Shown here piece by piece: positions 25,515 through 39,500 of a stretch of 64,000 nucleotides of DNA (position 1 is its first letter; each line of letters starts with the position of its first letter). Under the pieces are notes generated by a model. The model was not told the origin of the DNA and searched no databases. It was given only the letters and a program-made list of their open reading frames with translations. The DNA is from Anaeramoeba ignava (lineage: Eukaryota; Metamonada; Anaeramoebidae), in the NCBI GenBank assembly GCA_028826165.1, contig JAPDFW010000080.1, positions 1-64,000 on the forward strand. Reading direction: 5' to 3'. The translations under genes were made by a program, and so were the position numbers.

Positions 25515-27235
25515 CTTTAAGTATTGAGTTTTAATATTGATTTTGAATTTTTTTTTAGAATTAAAAATTAAAGCAAAAAAAAAGTAATTTTAATTTAAAT
25601 TTTAATTTTGGAAAATAATAAAAAGATATAAAATTTTTACCTTCATTTTCTCTGGCAAATTTTTGTAAAATAAAACATCCATTTTCTTGAATTTTTTGAT
25701 TATTTGGGTATTGTTTCATATATTTTATTGTTTCTTCAATAGAATCTTTTTTTAATTTTGTTTTTAAATTTGAATTTAAATTTCAAAATAATTTTTTAAT
25801 AATTTAAAATTTAAAACAATTTACTTTCATTTAAATTTGAAATTTTATTTATAAAATCTTCTAAAGTTTTGTGAGCCTTTATTTCTGATTCAAAAATTTC
25901 TAATTGTGGTTTGATTTCTTTGATCTTATTTTTTTGTTTTTGAATTTTGTTTTCTTTTTGTTGAATGGTTTGTTTAAGTTGATTAATTTCTTGATCTTTT
26001 TGTTGAATAGTTTGTTTAAGTTGATTAATTTCTTTATCTTTTTGTTGAATAGTTTATTTTGTCTTGTCTTTTATTTTTTTTTTTAAGTTTTTTTTTCTTG
26101 ATTTAATTTCTTGATTTTTGATTAATTAATTGAAGTTGATCAGTTGAAGGTAAAATTGGATTATTTTGAGTTCTTGAATAATTTGAAATAAATCCTTCAT
26201 TTTTAATATTATCAATAATTAAATGAAAATCTTGAATTTCATTATTGATTTCTTGAATTTGAATTGGATCAATATATTTTTCTTTATTTATTAAATTTTT
26301 ATTGCTTTGTTTGAATTTATTTTTCCAATCTTGAGCTAATTTCCAAATTAAATTTATTCTGTTTTCTTTTGGTGTTGATTGAATAATTTGAATAATTTCT
26401 GTTAATTCTTTATTATTAATTGATCCAATTTGTTTTTCTTCAATAATTTTATTAATATTTTCTTTAATAAAATTTTCACAAATATTGGAAAGATAATTTG
26501 ATTCAATGGAAATACTTTTGAAATAAATTGGAATAACATTTTTATTAATTTGTTCTGAAACTTCTTTTCAATTTTGATTGTTAAAGTTTGTTAATTTAAA
26601 ATCTTTTGAAAGTTGAAAATATTTTTCAAATTTGTTTAAATCAAATTTAAATTCTGAATCATAAAGAAATGAAATGATTGATTTAACAATATCATACTCA
26701 AATTGTGGAAGATATAATTCTTCAATTTCTGATTTTTCATGATGATTTTCATAAAAAAATCTTGATCTTGAATTAAGAATTGATTTATGACAAGGAATTT
26801 TTTGATTATTTTTTCCAGCATAAATTATAAAATCACAATTTTCTTCATTTTGAAACATTTTTTTATAATTTGAAAGAAGTTCACAAATTAAAAATTTATT
26901 AAGTTCTTGAGGAGGAAATTGATATAATTTTGATATTTGGATTTTTTGTGATTTTTCTTTTGAATAAATTTCTTGAAATGAAATTTTTTGGATTTGGTTT
27001 TCATTTTGATTTGATTTTGATTTAGATTTCTTTTTTGATTTTGATTTCTTATTTGATTTTTGGTTTGATTTTTATTTGATTTTTGATTGGATTTTTGATT
27101 GGATTTCTTATTAGATTTTTGATTGGATTTCTTATTTGATTTTTGATTGGATTTCTTATTAGATTTCTTATTTGATTTCTTATTGGATTTTTGATTTGAA
27201 TGATTTGAATCAATTTTTTTTGAAGAATCACTCAT
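21503..27235 (-). CDS. BTB/BACK/coiled-coil/armadillo-repeat protein, probably damaged
   Basis: The start ATG is at 27235. Order: low-complexity NQKSNKKS repeats (27235-27010); lead-in KLYQFPPQELNKFLICELL; BTB domain (about 26860-26570; CDFIIYAGKNNQKIPCHKS); BACK-like helices (26567-26150; SNICENFIKENINKIIEEKQ); coiled coil of heptads with TIQQKDKEINQLKQ (26053-25825); then 13 exons each holding one 42-residue armadillo-like repeat (IEIRNLKGIEPIIKAMNNF...GCGALWNIAVN). Armadillo exons: 25745-25641, 25514-25383, 25167-25039, 24808-24676, 24461-24333, 24100-23972, 23753-23622, 23397-23269, 23043-22915, 22687-22559, 22338-22210, 21993-21862, 21630-21503. All are phase 1. Lesions: a frameshift near 27000-27070, in-frame TGA at 26568-26570, a frameshift in A/T runs near 26057-26105, TAA at 26054-26056 where sister repeats have CAA, and an extra base in exon 24676-24808. 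BTB proteins often act as Cullin-3 adaptors; here that is only possible. Confidence 0.8.
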
Positions 27236-27670
27236 TTTTTTCTTTTTTTTAATTTTATTTTTTTTTAAAATAAAAAAAGGAAAATTTATTTTTTAATGGA
27301 ATAAATAAAATAAATATTTATGAAATAATAATAAATCAATAATAAAAATAATTTCTTTTTCATTTTCATTTTCAATTAAATTTTAATTTAAATTTTTTAT
27401 TGATAATTTTTTATTGATAATTTTTTTGTTAATAAAATTTAATTTAGAAATTTATTTTTCCTTTTTTTTTTGTTTATTGAAATAATAATAAATTAATAAG
27501 TAATTAACAATTATTTTGTTTTAATTCCATTTAAATTTTATATTTATATTATTTATTATTATTAAATTTTATTTTTATTTTTGTTTTTTGTTTTTAAAAT
27601 TTAAGAAAAAATATTTACTTAATTTTAAATTTTGTTTTTTTTTAAAAGAAAAAAATGAAAAAAAAATAAA

Positions 27671-29040
27671 AATGGAATAAAGAATATTAAATAATTAAAT
27701 TTGGAATCAATTCTTTTTATATATTTTATCAACATTTATTTTATTAATTACCAAAAAAAAAATTACAAAATATTAAAATAAAATTTAAAAATGGAATAAA
27801 GAAAATTAAATAATTAAATGGAAAAATTTTATATATTTTAATTAATTTATTTTAAAAATAATTACCAAAAATTAAATAAAATTGATATTTAAAAATGGAA
27901 TAAAGAAATTAAATAATTAAATTTGGAATTAATTCTATTTTATATATTTTATCAATATTTATTTATTCAAAATAATATAAAATAATTACCAATAATTAAA
28001 TAAAATTGATAAAATATTTTAATTAATTTATTTAAAAAATGGAATAAAGAAAATTAAATAATTAAATTTGGAATCAATTCTATTTTATATATTTTATCAA
28101 CATTTATTTATTCAGAATAATATAAAATAATTACCAAAAATTAAATAAAATTGATAAAATATTTTAATAAATTATTTAAAAAATGGAATAAAGAATATTA
28201 AATAATTAAATTTGGAATCGAATTCTATTTTATATATTTTATCAATATTTATTTATTCAAAATAATATAAAATAATTACCAAAAATTAAATAAAATTGAT
28301 AAAATATTTTAATTAATTTATTTAAAAAATGGAATAAAAGAAAATTAAATAATTAAATTTGGAATCAATTCTATTTTTATATATTTTATCAACATTTATT
28401 TATTCAAAATAATATAAAAATAATTTCCAAAAATTAAATAAAATTGATAAAATATTTTAATTAATTTATTTAAAAATGGAATAAAGAAAATTAAATAATT
28501 AAATTTGGAATAAATTCTTTTTAAACATTTTATTAATATTTATTTATTCAAAAATAATATAAAATAATTACCAAAAATTAAATAAAAATTGATAAAATAT
28601 TTTAATTAATTTATTTAAAAATGGAATAAAGAAAATTAAATAATTAAATTTGGAATCAATTCTATTTTATATATTTTATCAATATTTATTTATTCAGAAT
28701 AATATAAAATAATTACCAAAAATTAAATAAAATTGATAAAATATTTTAATTAATTTATTTCAAAAATGGAATAAAGAAAATTAAATAATTAAATTTGGAA
28801 TTAATTCTATTTTTATATTTTATCAACATTTATTTATTCAAAATAATATAAAATAATTACCAAAAATTAAATAAAATTGATAAAAATATTTTAATTAATT
28901 TATTTAAAAATGAATAAAGAAAATTAAATAATTAAATTTGGAATCAATTCTATTTTTATATATTTTATTAATATTTCTTTATTCAGAATAATATAAAATA
29001 ATTACCAAAAATTAAATAAAATTAACAAAATATTTTAATA
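27671..29040. repeat. About 144-bp minisatellite, ten copies
   Basis: Units begin with ATGGAATAAAGAAAATTAAA and include TTGGAATCAATTCTATTTTA and ATAATTACCAAAAATTAAAT. Copies start near 27671, 27790, 27894, 28040, 28184, 28328, 28476, 28620, 28766 and 28908; from 28040 the spacing is 142-148 bp. It sits in the divergent spacer between the BTB/armadillo gene (-) and the FG-GAP gene (+). Confidence 0.93.
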
Positions 29041-29117
29041 AATTTATTTCTTTTTTAATAATTTTTAATAAAAATAAAATTTGAATTCAATTTTATTTCA
29101 AGTTAAATAATCTTTTC

Positions 29118-30570
<1,453 letters not shown>

Positions 30571-33363
30571 ATGAACTTAATTATTTTCCTTTTCATAATA
30601 ATTAACATTTTCTTAATTCAAAGCTTGCCCCCATCATTCCAAGAATCATTTCAAGAATCATTTCAAGAATCATTTCAAGAATCATTTCAAGAATCATTTC
30701 AAGAATCATTTCAAGAATCATTTCAAGAATCATTTCAAGAATCATTTCAAGAAACATGCAGATATTATTCTTCTCTGAATGAGGCTTGGGTTTGGAGTTT
30801 ATTAGATCAATTTAGTGAACCAGTTTCATTTTTCGGATCGTCTGTTTCAATTTATAAAGATGTTCTTGTTATTGGAGCGCAAGGATCCTCAGAGGCATAT
30901 ATTTACAGATATAATGGAACACATTTTGATCTTGAACAAACATTGAATCAACCAACATCAAATTTTGGATATTCTGTTTCTGTTTCCGAAAATGTTCTTT
31001 TTGTTATAGCTGATACTAGTGGAACGCAAGGATATGTTTACAGATATAATGGGACATATTGGAATCTTGAGCAAACATTCGATCACTCTGTGCCGTATTT
31101 AATTGTTAGTGGTTCGATTTATAAAAATTTAATTCTTCTTACTCCTGATTGCCAACAGAATCAAGTTTTTGCTTACAGATATAATGGATCAACTTGGATT
31201 CTTGAACAAACTTTCACTGGAGCTCACAATTTTGGATATTCTCTTGGAATTTATGAAGATGTTATTGTTATTGGATCTTGGAGTGGAGATCAAGCATTTG
31301 TTTACAGATATAATGGATCAGTTTGGAATCAAGAACAGATTTTGGACGAATACCTTTCATATTTTGGGTATTCTGTTGCTATTTATGAAGATATCATTGT
31401 AGTAGGTACTTTGAATATGAAACAAGTATTTATTTACAGATATAATGGGACATATTGGAATCTTGAACAAAATTTCGATGAGTATTTAATTTCAAGTCTT
31501 GGATCTACTATTTCAGTTTATAAAGATATTATTGTTGCTGGAGCAAATAGTGCCAATCAGGCATTGATTTACAGATATAATGGAACAATTTGGAATGAAG
31601 AACAAAATTACAATGGAACGGGAAATTTTGGAAAGTCTGTTTCAAATTATGGGAATGTTGTTGTTATTGGAACTTCTGATGCAAATCAAGCATTTGCTTA
31701 TAAAAACGATTTCATTCCTCAAGCTAATATTATTAATTGTTCATCTTTGTTTTCATCATTTGATTGTTATTGGTATAAAAGTGAGTTTTTAGGAACTTTG
31801 AAATATCAAATCAATTATGGATATGATTGGATTGATATTGATTCTCCAATTCTTGAAGATGGGAATGTTTATTATCAATTATTTAATTCTTCAATTTATG
31901 ATAATATTACTGGGAATGAATATTATTCAATTCAAATTCAAGCTTGCGATAATTCAATAATGAAATGTGGTGAACCTTCTTCTTTTATTAATTTAACAAC
32001 AAAAATTGATTCTGTAAAAGATTTCCAATTATTCAATCCTTCAAATTATTCAATTAATGCTACTTGGAACTATCCTAATGTTCAAATCAATGAAGGAATT
32101 GCTCATCTTGATCATTACAATCTTTCTTATTTCATTCAATCAGAACCTGATTTAATATCTTTCATTTCAGTTGATAATTCTTCACTTGATTATCTTTTGA
32201 ATAATTTAGAATGTGGAAATGATTATAATGTTTCAATTTGTGGATGTAGAACACAAGAATGTGAAGGAGATGACAAAGGAGAACTTGTTGAATCATCAAT
32301 TTCATTAATATTTGGAGAAGTTACAGATTTTTCATGTTCAATTTCATATTCAATAGATATTAATTGTAATTGGAATCAACCAATTAATTGTTCAATTCCA
32401 TTTTATTATAATTTTACTTATCAATCAATTTCTCAAAATGATTCTGGAAATTATCAACCAACATCATCAAATCAACAATTTACAGCTCAATTTCCAAATC
32501 AAGAATATCAAATCAATGTATCAGCATGCGATTCAAATGGAAAATGTGGATATATTTCATCAATTTCAATTACAACTGATAATTTACCAATAGCTCCAAC
32601 AATTTATGAAACAATTTCCAAAATTGAAGAAATTGAATTTAATTTTACAAAATTAACAAATGCAAATAATTATTCAATTTCACTTGATAATGGAACAAAT
32701 TGGCAAAAATTCACATCTCTTGATTTAAGTGGAAATGAAATAATTGGAACAATAAATGGAATATCAGGAAATATTGAATATAATATTTCAATTCGAGGAT
32801 GTGTTGATTTAAATTGTGAAACACCATATTTAGGAGAACCAAGTTCAATCATTTCAAAAGGAGCTAAATTAGGAAATATTACTTCATTAAATTGTACATC
32901 CTTGATTAATGGATTTATTTGTACTTGGCATCCATTAATTTTATCAAGTGGATTAAAAGCTTATTCATTTACTTTCAATTCAATCTCAATTTGTTTGCCC
33001 AGTTTCACCAATTATTATTCAATTTCAGGATTACAAGGAGGAGAATATTATGAAATTTCAGTTTATTCATCAGCTAATTCAAATTGTTTAGATAATGAAT
33101 ATTCAGGAATTAATTCAATAACATCAGTTACAACATTATCTCCAAACGATCCATGTGAACCATGCGAGCCATGCCAACAAACTGATAATTCAAACAATTC
33201 CAACACAACAACAATAACTGTTGGAATATTTGTTCCAATTATTGCTATTTTAATAGTTATTATTGCAATTCTTTTATATCAGAAAAAAAAGAAAAAAACA
33301 AAATCCAAAAATCTAAATCAAAAACAAGAAGAAAAAGAACTTCAAGCTGATTTGGATCTTTAA
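30571..33363 (+). CDS. FG-GAP beta-propeller / fibronectin type III receptor-like protein (930 aa)
   Basis: Single-exon gene. Signal peptide residues 1-18; ten exact SFQE tetrapeptides (22-61). Seven FG-GAP-type blades follow (about 85-400), each with a core like FGYSVSIYEDVIVIG and a following YRYNGT-WNLEQ strand; seven is the blade number of the integrin alpha propeller. The integrin calcium loop (DxDxDG) is not visible, so this is the simpler FG-GAP_2-like class. About four to five fibronectin-III-like domains with paired cysteines cover about 400-860, then an EPCEPCQ stalk, a transmembrane helix (about 882-903) and a 27-residue lysine/glutamine-rich tail. NxS/T sequons are abundant. It is likely a plasma membrane adhesion or recognition protein facing outward; the ligand is unknown. 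The ATG follows a long A run and directly precedes the hydrophobic segment, so the start is secure. Confidence 0.9.
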   Translation: MNLIIFLFIIINIFLIQSLPPSFQESFQESFQESFQESFQESFQESFQESFQESFQESFQETCRYYSSLNEAWVWSLLDQFSEPVSFFGSSVSIYKDVLVIGAQGSSEAYIYRYNGTHFDLEQTLNQPTSNFGYSVSVSENVLFVIADTSGTQGYVYRYNGTYWNLEQTFDHSVPYLIVSGSIYKNLILLTPDCQQNQVFAYRYNGSTWILEQTFTGAHNFGYSLGIYEDVIVIGSWSGDQAFVYRYNGSVWNQEQILDEYLSYFGYSVAIYEDIIVVGTLNMKQVFIYRYNGTYWNLEQNFDEYLISSLGSTISVYKDIIVAGANSANQALIYRYNGTIWNEEQNYNGTGNFGKSVSNYGNVVVIGTSDANQAFAYKNDFIPQANIINCSSLFSSFDCYWYKSEFLGTLKYQINYGYDWIDIDSPILEDGNVYYQLFNSSIYDNITGNEYYSIQIQACDNSIMKCGEPSSFINLTTKIDSVKDFQLFNPSNYSINATWNYPNVQINEGIAHLDHYNLSYFIQSEPDLISFISVDNSSLDYLLNNLECGNDYNVSICGCRTQECEGDDKGELVESSISLIFGEVTDFSCSISYSIDINCNWNQPINCSIPFYYNFTYQSISQNDSGNYQPTSSNQQFTAQFPNQEYQINVSACDSNGKCGYISSISITTDNLPIAPTIYETISKIEEIEFNFTKLTNANNYSISLDNGTNWQKFTSLDLSGNEIIGTINGISGNIEYNISIRGCVDLNCETPYLGEPSSIISKGAKLGNITSLNCTSLINGFICTWHPLILSSGLKAYSFTFNSISICLPSFTNYYSISGLQGGEYYEISVYSSANSNCLDNEYSGINSITSVTTLSPNDPCEPCEPCQQTDNSNNSNTTTITVGIFVPIIAILIVIIAILLYQKKKKKTKSKNLNQKQEEKELQADLDL
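30634..30753 (+). repeat. 12-bp coding repeat encoding ten SFQE units
   Basis: Ten copies of TCATTTCAAGAA (one C variant in the first) sit directly after the signal peptide of the FG-GAP protein. Near-identity at synonymous sites points to recent slippage. Confidence 0.95.
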
Positions 33364-33562
33364 TTCCAATTTTCAATTTTCATTTTTCATTTTTCATTTT
33401 TTCATTTTTCCAATTTTTAAATTTTCAAATCAAAATTAAAACCAAAATCAAAATCAAAATTAAAATCAAAAATCAAAATTAAAATTAAAATTAAAATTTA
33501 TTTTTTCATTTTTCATTTTTCATTTTTCATTTTTTGATCATTTTTTTTATTTTAATTATATA

Positions 33563-36500
33563 ATGTCAATTCAATCACAAATTTCTCAAACTGAATTAAT
33601 AAAAAATTATGATTTGATCAATTTATCCAAAATTTCTGAAAATTCAATTACAGAATGTTTAAAAAAACGAATATATTCAGAAAATAATGAAGTAATTTTT
33701 CTTTTTATTATTTTTTCCACAAAAACAAAAACAAAATAAGAAAAACAAAATAAGAAAAATAAGAAATTGAAGATCTTATTAATAATAATAAATTTTTTTT
33801 TTTGCTTTTTTTTAAACAGCAGATTTATCTTGGATTTTCATTTGTGAAACTTAATAATTATTCAAAAAAGGAATTAAACAAAGAAAATGAATTTAAATTT
33901 TCAAAAGGAAAATTTTATCCACCAAATATTATTTCTTATACTGATTATATTTTCAATAGAATGATTCAAAAACAAGAATCACAAACAATTATTCTTTCGT
34001 AATTCTTTTACTTTTTTTTTTTATTAAATTCAAAATTAACGTTAAAAATTTTTTTTTTAATTAATAATTTATTTTGTAAAATTTTTTTTTAATTAATAAT
34101 TTTAGTGGACAAACTTGCTCAGGTAGAGATAATTTCCCATTAAAATTCTTTTATTTATTCTTTTAAATATCTTTTACAATGATTTAATTTTAAAACCTGT
34201 TTTATTTTTTGAATTTTAATTTTAATTTTAATTTTAATTTTAATATTAATTTTAATTTTAATTTTAATTTTAATATTAATTTTAATATTAATTTTAATTT
34301 TAATTTTAATTTTAATTTTAATTTTAATTTTAATTTTAATATTAATTTTAATTTTAATTTTTAAATGAATTTTTAATTTAAATTTTAATTTTTAATTTTA
34401 ATTTTAATTTTAATTTTAATTTAATTTTAATTTTAATTTTAATTTTAATATTTAATTTTAATTTTAATATTAATTTTAATATTAATTTTAATTTTAATTT
34501 TAATTTTAATTTTAATTTTAATTTTAATTTTAATTTTAATTTTAATTTTAATATTAATTTTAATTTTAATTTTAATTTTAATTTTAATTTTAATTTTTAA
34601 TTTTAATTTTAAATGAATTTTTAATATTAATTTTAATTTTAATTTTAATTTTAATTTTAATATTAATTTTAATTTTATAATTAATTTTAATTTTAATTTT
34701 AATTTTAATTTTAATTTTATAAATGAATATTAATTTAAATTTTATAAATGAATATTAATTTAAATTTTAAATTTAGGCAAAACAAAAACTTTAGATCAAA
34801 TTATGGAATTTTTATTAAATCAACCAACTTTCGATGAAACAAATACTTTAAAAAAAAAAATAAAAGCAAGTTTTAATATACTTTCAAGTTTTGGAAATGC
34901 AGCAACACAAGAAAATAATAATTCAACACGATGTGTTTGTGAAATTATTTTATAAAAATTCTTTTTAGAATAAAAATAACCAATTATTTAAATTTGATTT
35001 ATTTTATTTTCTTTTTTTAAAAAATTTAAAAGGCAATTCTTCCTCAAATTCAATTTAACAAATTTGGAAAATTAACTGGAGCTTTTTTTAATCATTATTT
35101 TTTAGAAACATCAAGAATTTATTCAAGATCACAAAATGAAAGAAATTTTCATATTCTTCATCAATTAGTTAATGGATTAAGTAGAGAAGAAACTGGTACA
35201 TTTTATTCTCATTCCAATTTAAATCAAAAATCAAAATCAAAATTAAAATCAAAATTAAAACTAAAATCAAATATTAAAATCAAAATTAAAATCAAAATTA
35301 AAATCAAAATCAAAATAAATATTGAAATAAATATTAAAATTGAAATAAATATTAAAATTAAAATTAAAATTAAAATTAAAATTAAAATTAAAATTAAAAT
35401 TAAAATTAAAATCAAATATTAAAATTAAAATTAAAATTAAAATCAAATTTAAAATAAATATTAAAATTAAAATTTGTGTAATTAGATGAACTTGGAATTT
35501 TAGGAAAAGAAGAATTTTTATTCTTAAATAATTCAAATCACGAAAATTTTAAGGAAATAAAAGATGCAGAAAATTTTCAAAAAACAAAAAAAGCATTATC
35601 AATACTTGGAATTTCAAAACAACAACAATTAGAAATTTTTCGATTACTTTTTGGATTATTATATTTAGGAAATATTGAATTTAGAAATGAAAATAGAATG
35701 GCAGTAATTTCAAATCAAAATTATGTATTATGGACTGCTTCTTTGTTGGGAATTCCACAAGAATCTTTAACTTCAGTGTTAATAAAAAGAACAATTACTT
35801 CTTCTGTTACTTCAAAAAGGGTTTCAGCTTATCAACTTCCATTAAATACTGATCAAGTTTGTCGACAACAAATTTAAAAATATTCAAATTAAAAAATATT
35901 TAATTTAAAAAATATTTAAATTCAAAAAATATTTAAATTCAAAAATATTTAAAATTAAAAAATATTTAAAATTAAAAAATATTTAAAATTAAAAAATATT
36001 TAAATTAAATAAATATTCAATTCAAAAAATATTTCAATTCAAAAAATATTTAAAATTAAAAAATATTTCAATTAAAAAATATTTCAATTAAAAAATATAT
36101 TTAAATTCAAAAATATTTCAATTAAAAAATTATTTAATTTAAAAATATTTAATTTAAAAATTTAGGCTATTCGCTCGCGTAATGAAATCGTTTCTGAAAT
36201 TTATTTTAGAATATTTGATACTCTCATTCAATTTATAAATCAATCAATCGGAAATAATCCTGATTCGTTTTCACTTAATATTCTTGATTTCCCAGGTTAT
36301 CAAGAAACAAACGGTGATTTAAATCAATTAGTTATCAATTATTTTAATGAAAAAATTCATGAAATAACTGTTCTTTCTGAAATAAATCATCAACAAAATG
36401 AATGTAAAAATGAATATTTAAAATTTCCACAAATTTCTTTGAGAGATCATCAATATTTTTGTGAACTTTATGAAGGAAAAAATCAAACAGGATTTGTGAA

Positions 36501-39500
36501 TACTTTGAATCAAGGTAAATTAATAAATTAATAAATTAATAAATTAATAAATAAATAAATTAATAAATTAATAAATTAATAAATTAATAAATTAATAAAT
36601 TAATAAATTAATAAATTAATAAATTAATAAATTAATAAATTAATAAATTAATAAATTAATTAATTAATAAATTAATAAATTAATAAATTAATAAATAAAT
36701 AAAATTAATAAATAAATTAATAAATTAATAAATAAATAAATAAATAATAAATTAGTAAATTAATAAATTAATAAATTAATAAATTAATAAATTAATAAAT
36801 TAATAAATTAATAAATTAATAAATTAATTAATAAATTAATAAATTAATAAATTAATAAATTAATAAATTAGTAAATTAATAAATTAATAAATTAATTAAT
36901 AAATAAATAAATGATTATAATTTAATTGTTTTTTATCAATTTCAAATTTAGTTAGTGAAATTCCTATTTCAGATCAAAATAAAAGGGAAGATGAATTATT
37001 GAAGAGAATTTTATTTGAAAATTTACAAAGAGTATTTAAATACTCACCAAAAAATCCAAATATTCTTAGTATTTCTCATTTCTTTGGAGATGTATTGATT
37101 TAAATTTTAAATTGATTTAAATTTTAAATTGAATTTTTAAATTGAAATTTTATTCAAAAATAAATATCAAGATTTCTTATGATATGAATAATTTATGCAA
37201 TAATAATGAAAGTACAGCCAATGCATATTTGATATACGCACTTAAATCAAGTTCTTTCCCATTCATTGCAAATTTATTTCCAGAAGAAATTAATAATATT
37301 CAAGAAAAAGTATCACAAACTGTACTCACAAAATTTCAAAATCAAGTTCAAGAATTACAAACAAAAATCAATCAAGTTCATCGGAATTCACTTTTTTCAA
37401 TTTTCTGTTTAAGTACAAATATGTTTCAGAAATCAGATCGATTTGAATCAAAGCATGTTTCTAAACAAGTTAAATCAATGCTTTTGTGTGAATTAAGTAA
37501 AAAAAAGGATGATTTAAATTTAATTTAATTTTGATTTAATTTTGATTTAATTTAATTTGATTTTAATTTAATTTTGATTTAATTTAATTTTGATTTAATT
37601 TTAATTTAATTTAATTTTAATTTAATTTTAATTTAATTTTATTTTAATTTAATTTTGATTTGAATTTAATTTTGATTTAATTTAATTTTGATTTAATTTT
37701 GATTTAATTTTAATTTAATTTAATTTAATTTAATTTTGATTTAATTTAATTTTGATTTGATTTTAATTTAATTTTAATTTAATTTAATTTTGATTTTAAT
37801 TTTGATTTAAATTGATTTGAATTTAATTTTAATTTGATTTAATTTTGATTTTGATTTAAATTTAATTTAATTTGATTTAATTTGATTTAATTTTAATTTA
37901 ATTTTAATTTAATTTTGATTTTAATTTAATTTAATTTAATTTTGATTTAATTTTGATTTAAATTTAATTTGATTTTGATTTAATTTTGATTTAGTTTTAA
38001 TTTAATTTTGATTTTAATTTTGATTTTATTTTTATTTAATTTGATTTAATTTTGATTTAAATTGATTTGAATTTAATTTTGATTTAATTTTAATTTTGAT
38101 TTGAATTTGATTTAATTTAATTTGAATTTTGATTTAAAATTCTTACAAAAAAAGCAAAAGCAAAAAAATACGGATTCAATTACGAAGAAATTTTTAATAA
38201 TTTTGTTGATTATTTTGGAATATTAAGCAAAAAAACATGGCCAAGATATCAAGGAAATCAAAAACAAGGAGCCAAAACAATATTAGAATACATACGATTG
38301 AACGAAAAGGAATGGTATATTGGGCAAACAAAGATTTATATCAAAAAACCAGAAACTTTAATCAATTTAGAAAAAATGAGAATGATTAGATATTCTGAAT
38401 CAGCTCTTAGAATTCAAAGAGCGTATAGACGATATAAAATGAAAAATCAAACAATTCAGCTGCAAAACCAAGCAGCAAATCTTATGAACACAAAAAAGCA
38501 AAGAAGACATTTCTCAATCAATATGAAATTTATGGGGGATAATTTAAGTTATTTTCTCAACCAACCCATTCTTGAATTAATGGCCAAAAATGGTCATGAT
38601 AAGGAAAAATTATTATATTCAAACAAAGTGCATACACTTCGTTTCTCGAAATTTCGCCACAAACCAAAACGCCAAGATAGAGACTTGATTTTGACACAAC
38701 AGGGGTTGTATTTGATTGGGGTTTTTCGGATCAAAACCAAAAAACGCAAAATATTTGCTCTAAAATTTGATAAACACACACCCCTTTCAAATATTAAATC
38801 TGTGCATCTTTCAAAACTGGCAGATTCTTTTGTTTTGTTTAAATTGATTGATGATGATATTTTGATTGAGGATGATAAGAAAACAGAGTTAATTTCGATT
38901 CTTGTTCAATTCCAACGTTTACAAGAAAATGATTTACAAGTTGTTTTTAATAATGAAATGGAATTGAATCAAAAATCTAAGCGAATTCGCAATATTAGAT
39001 TTGAAACAAATTCAAGATCAAATGTGATATTGCCTCTATTGAAAGTGAAAAATAAAGTATTAATTGTATCAGTTGGCTCAGGTTTAGATGCTCAAAAAAT
39101 TGTTAATAATCCAAATATTCAAGAATTATCGTTAGAAAATCAATCTGAATCAAATGTTCAAAATTTTAACCAAGCAATGAGTATTAAAGAGATTAAAAAT
39201 TTAACAAATATAAATAAGAATGAAATTTTAAATGAAATTATGAATGAGAATATAAATGAGGATATAAATGAAGATATAGATGAAAATATAAATCAAAATC
39301 CTATTCAAAATCAAAATCAATCACAAAATTCAAATGAAATTATAATTGAAGATGTATTTGAAAATCCAAATCAACTTCAATTCCCACCTAAACCTCAAAT
39401 TCAAATTCCACCTAAACCTCAAATTCAAATTCCACCTAAACCTAAGATTCAAAATCAAAATCAAAATCAAAATCAAAATCAAAATCCTATTCAAAATCAA

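Noticed and set aside
26568-26570. Alternative genetic code (TGA or TAA as sense)
   Set aside because: TAA and TGA terminate well-defined genes here (prefoldin TAA, importin alpha TGA), so local damage or sequence error is the simpler reading.
27671-29040. CRISPR-like array
   Set aside because: Copies are contiguous with no unique spacers, unit about 144 bp, and the genome is eukaryotic.
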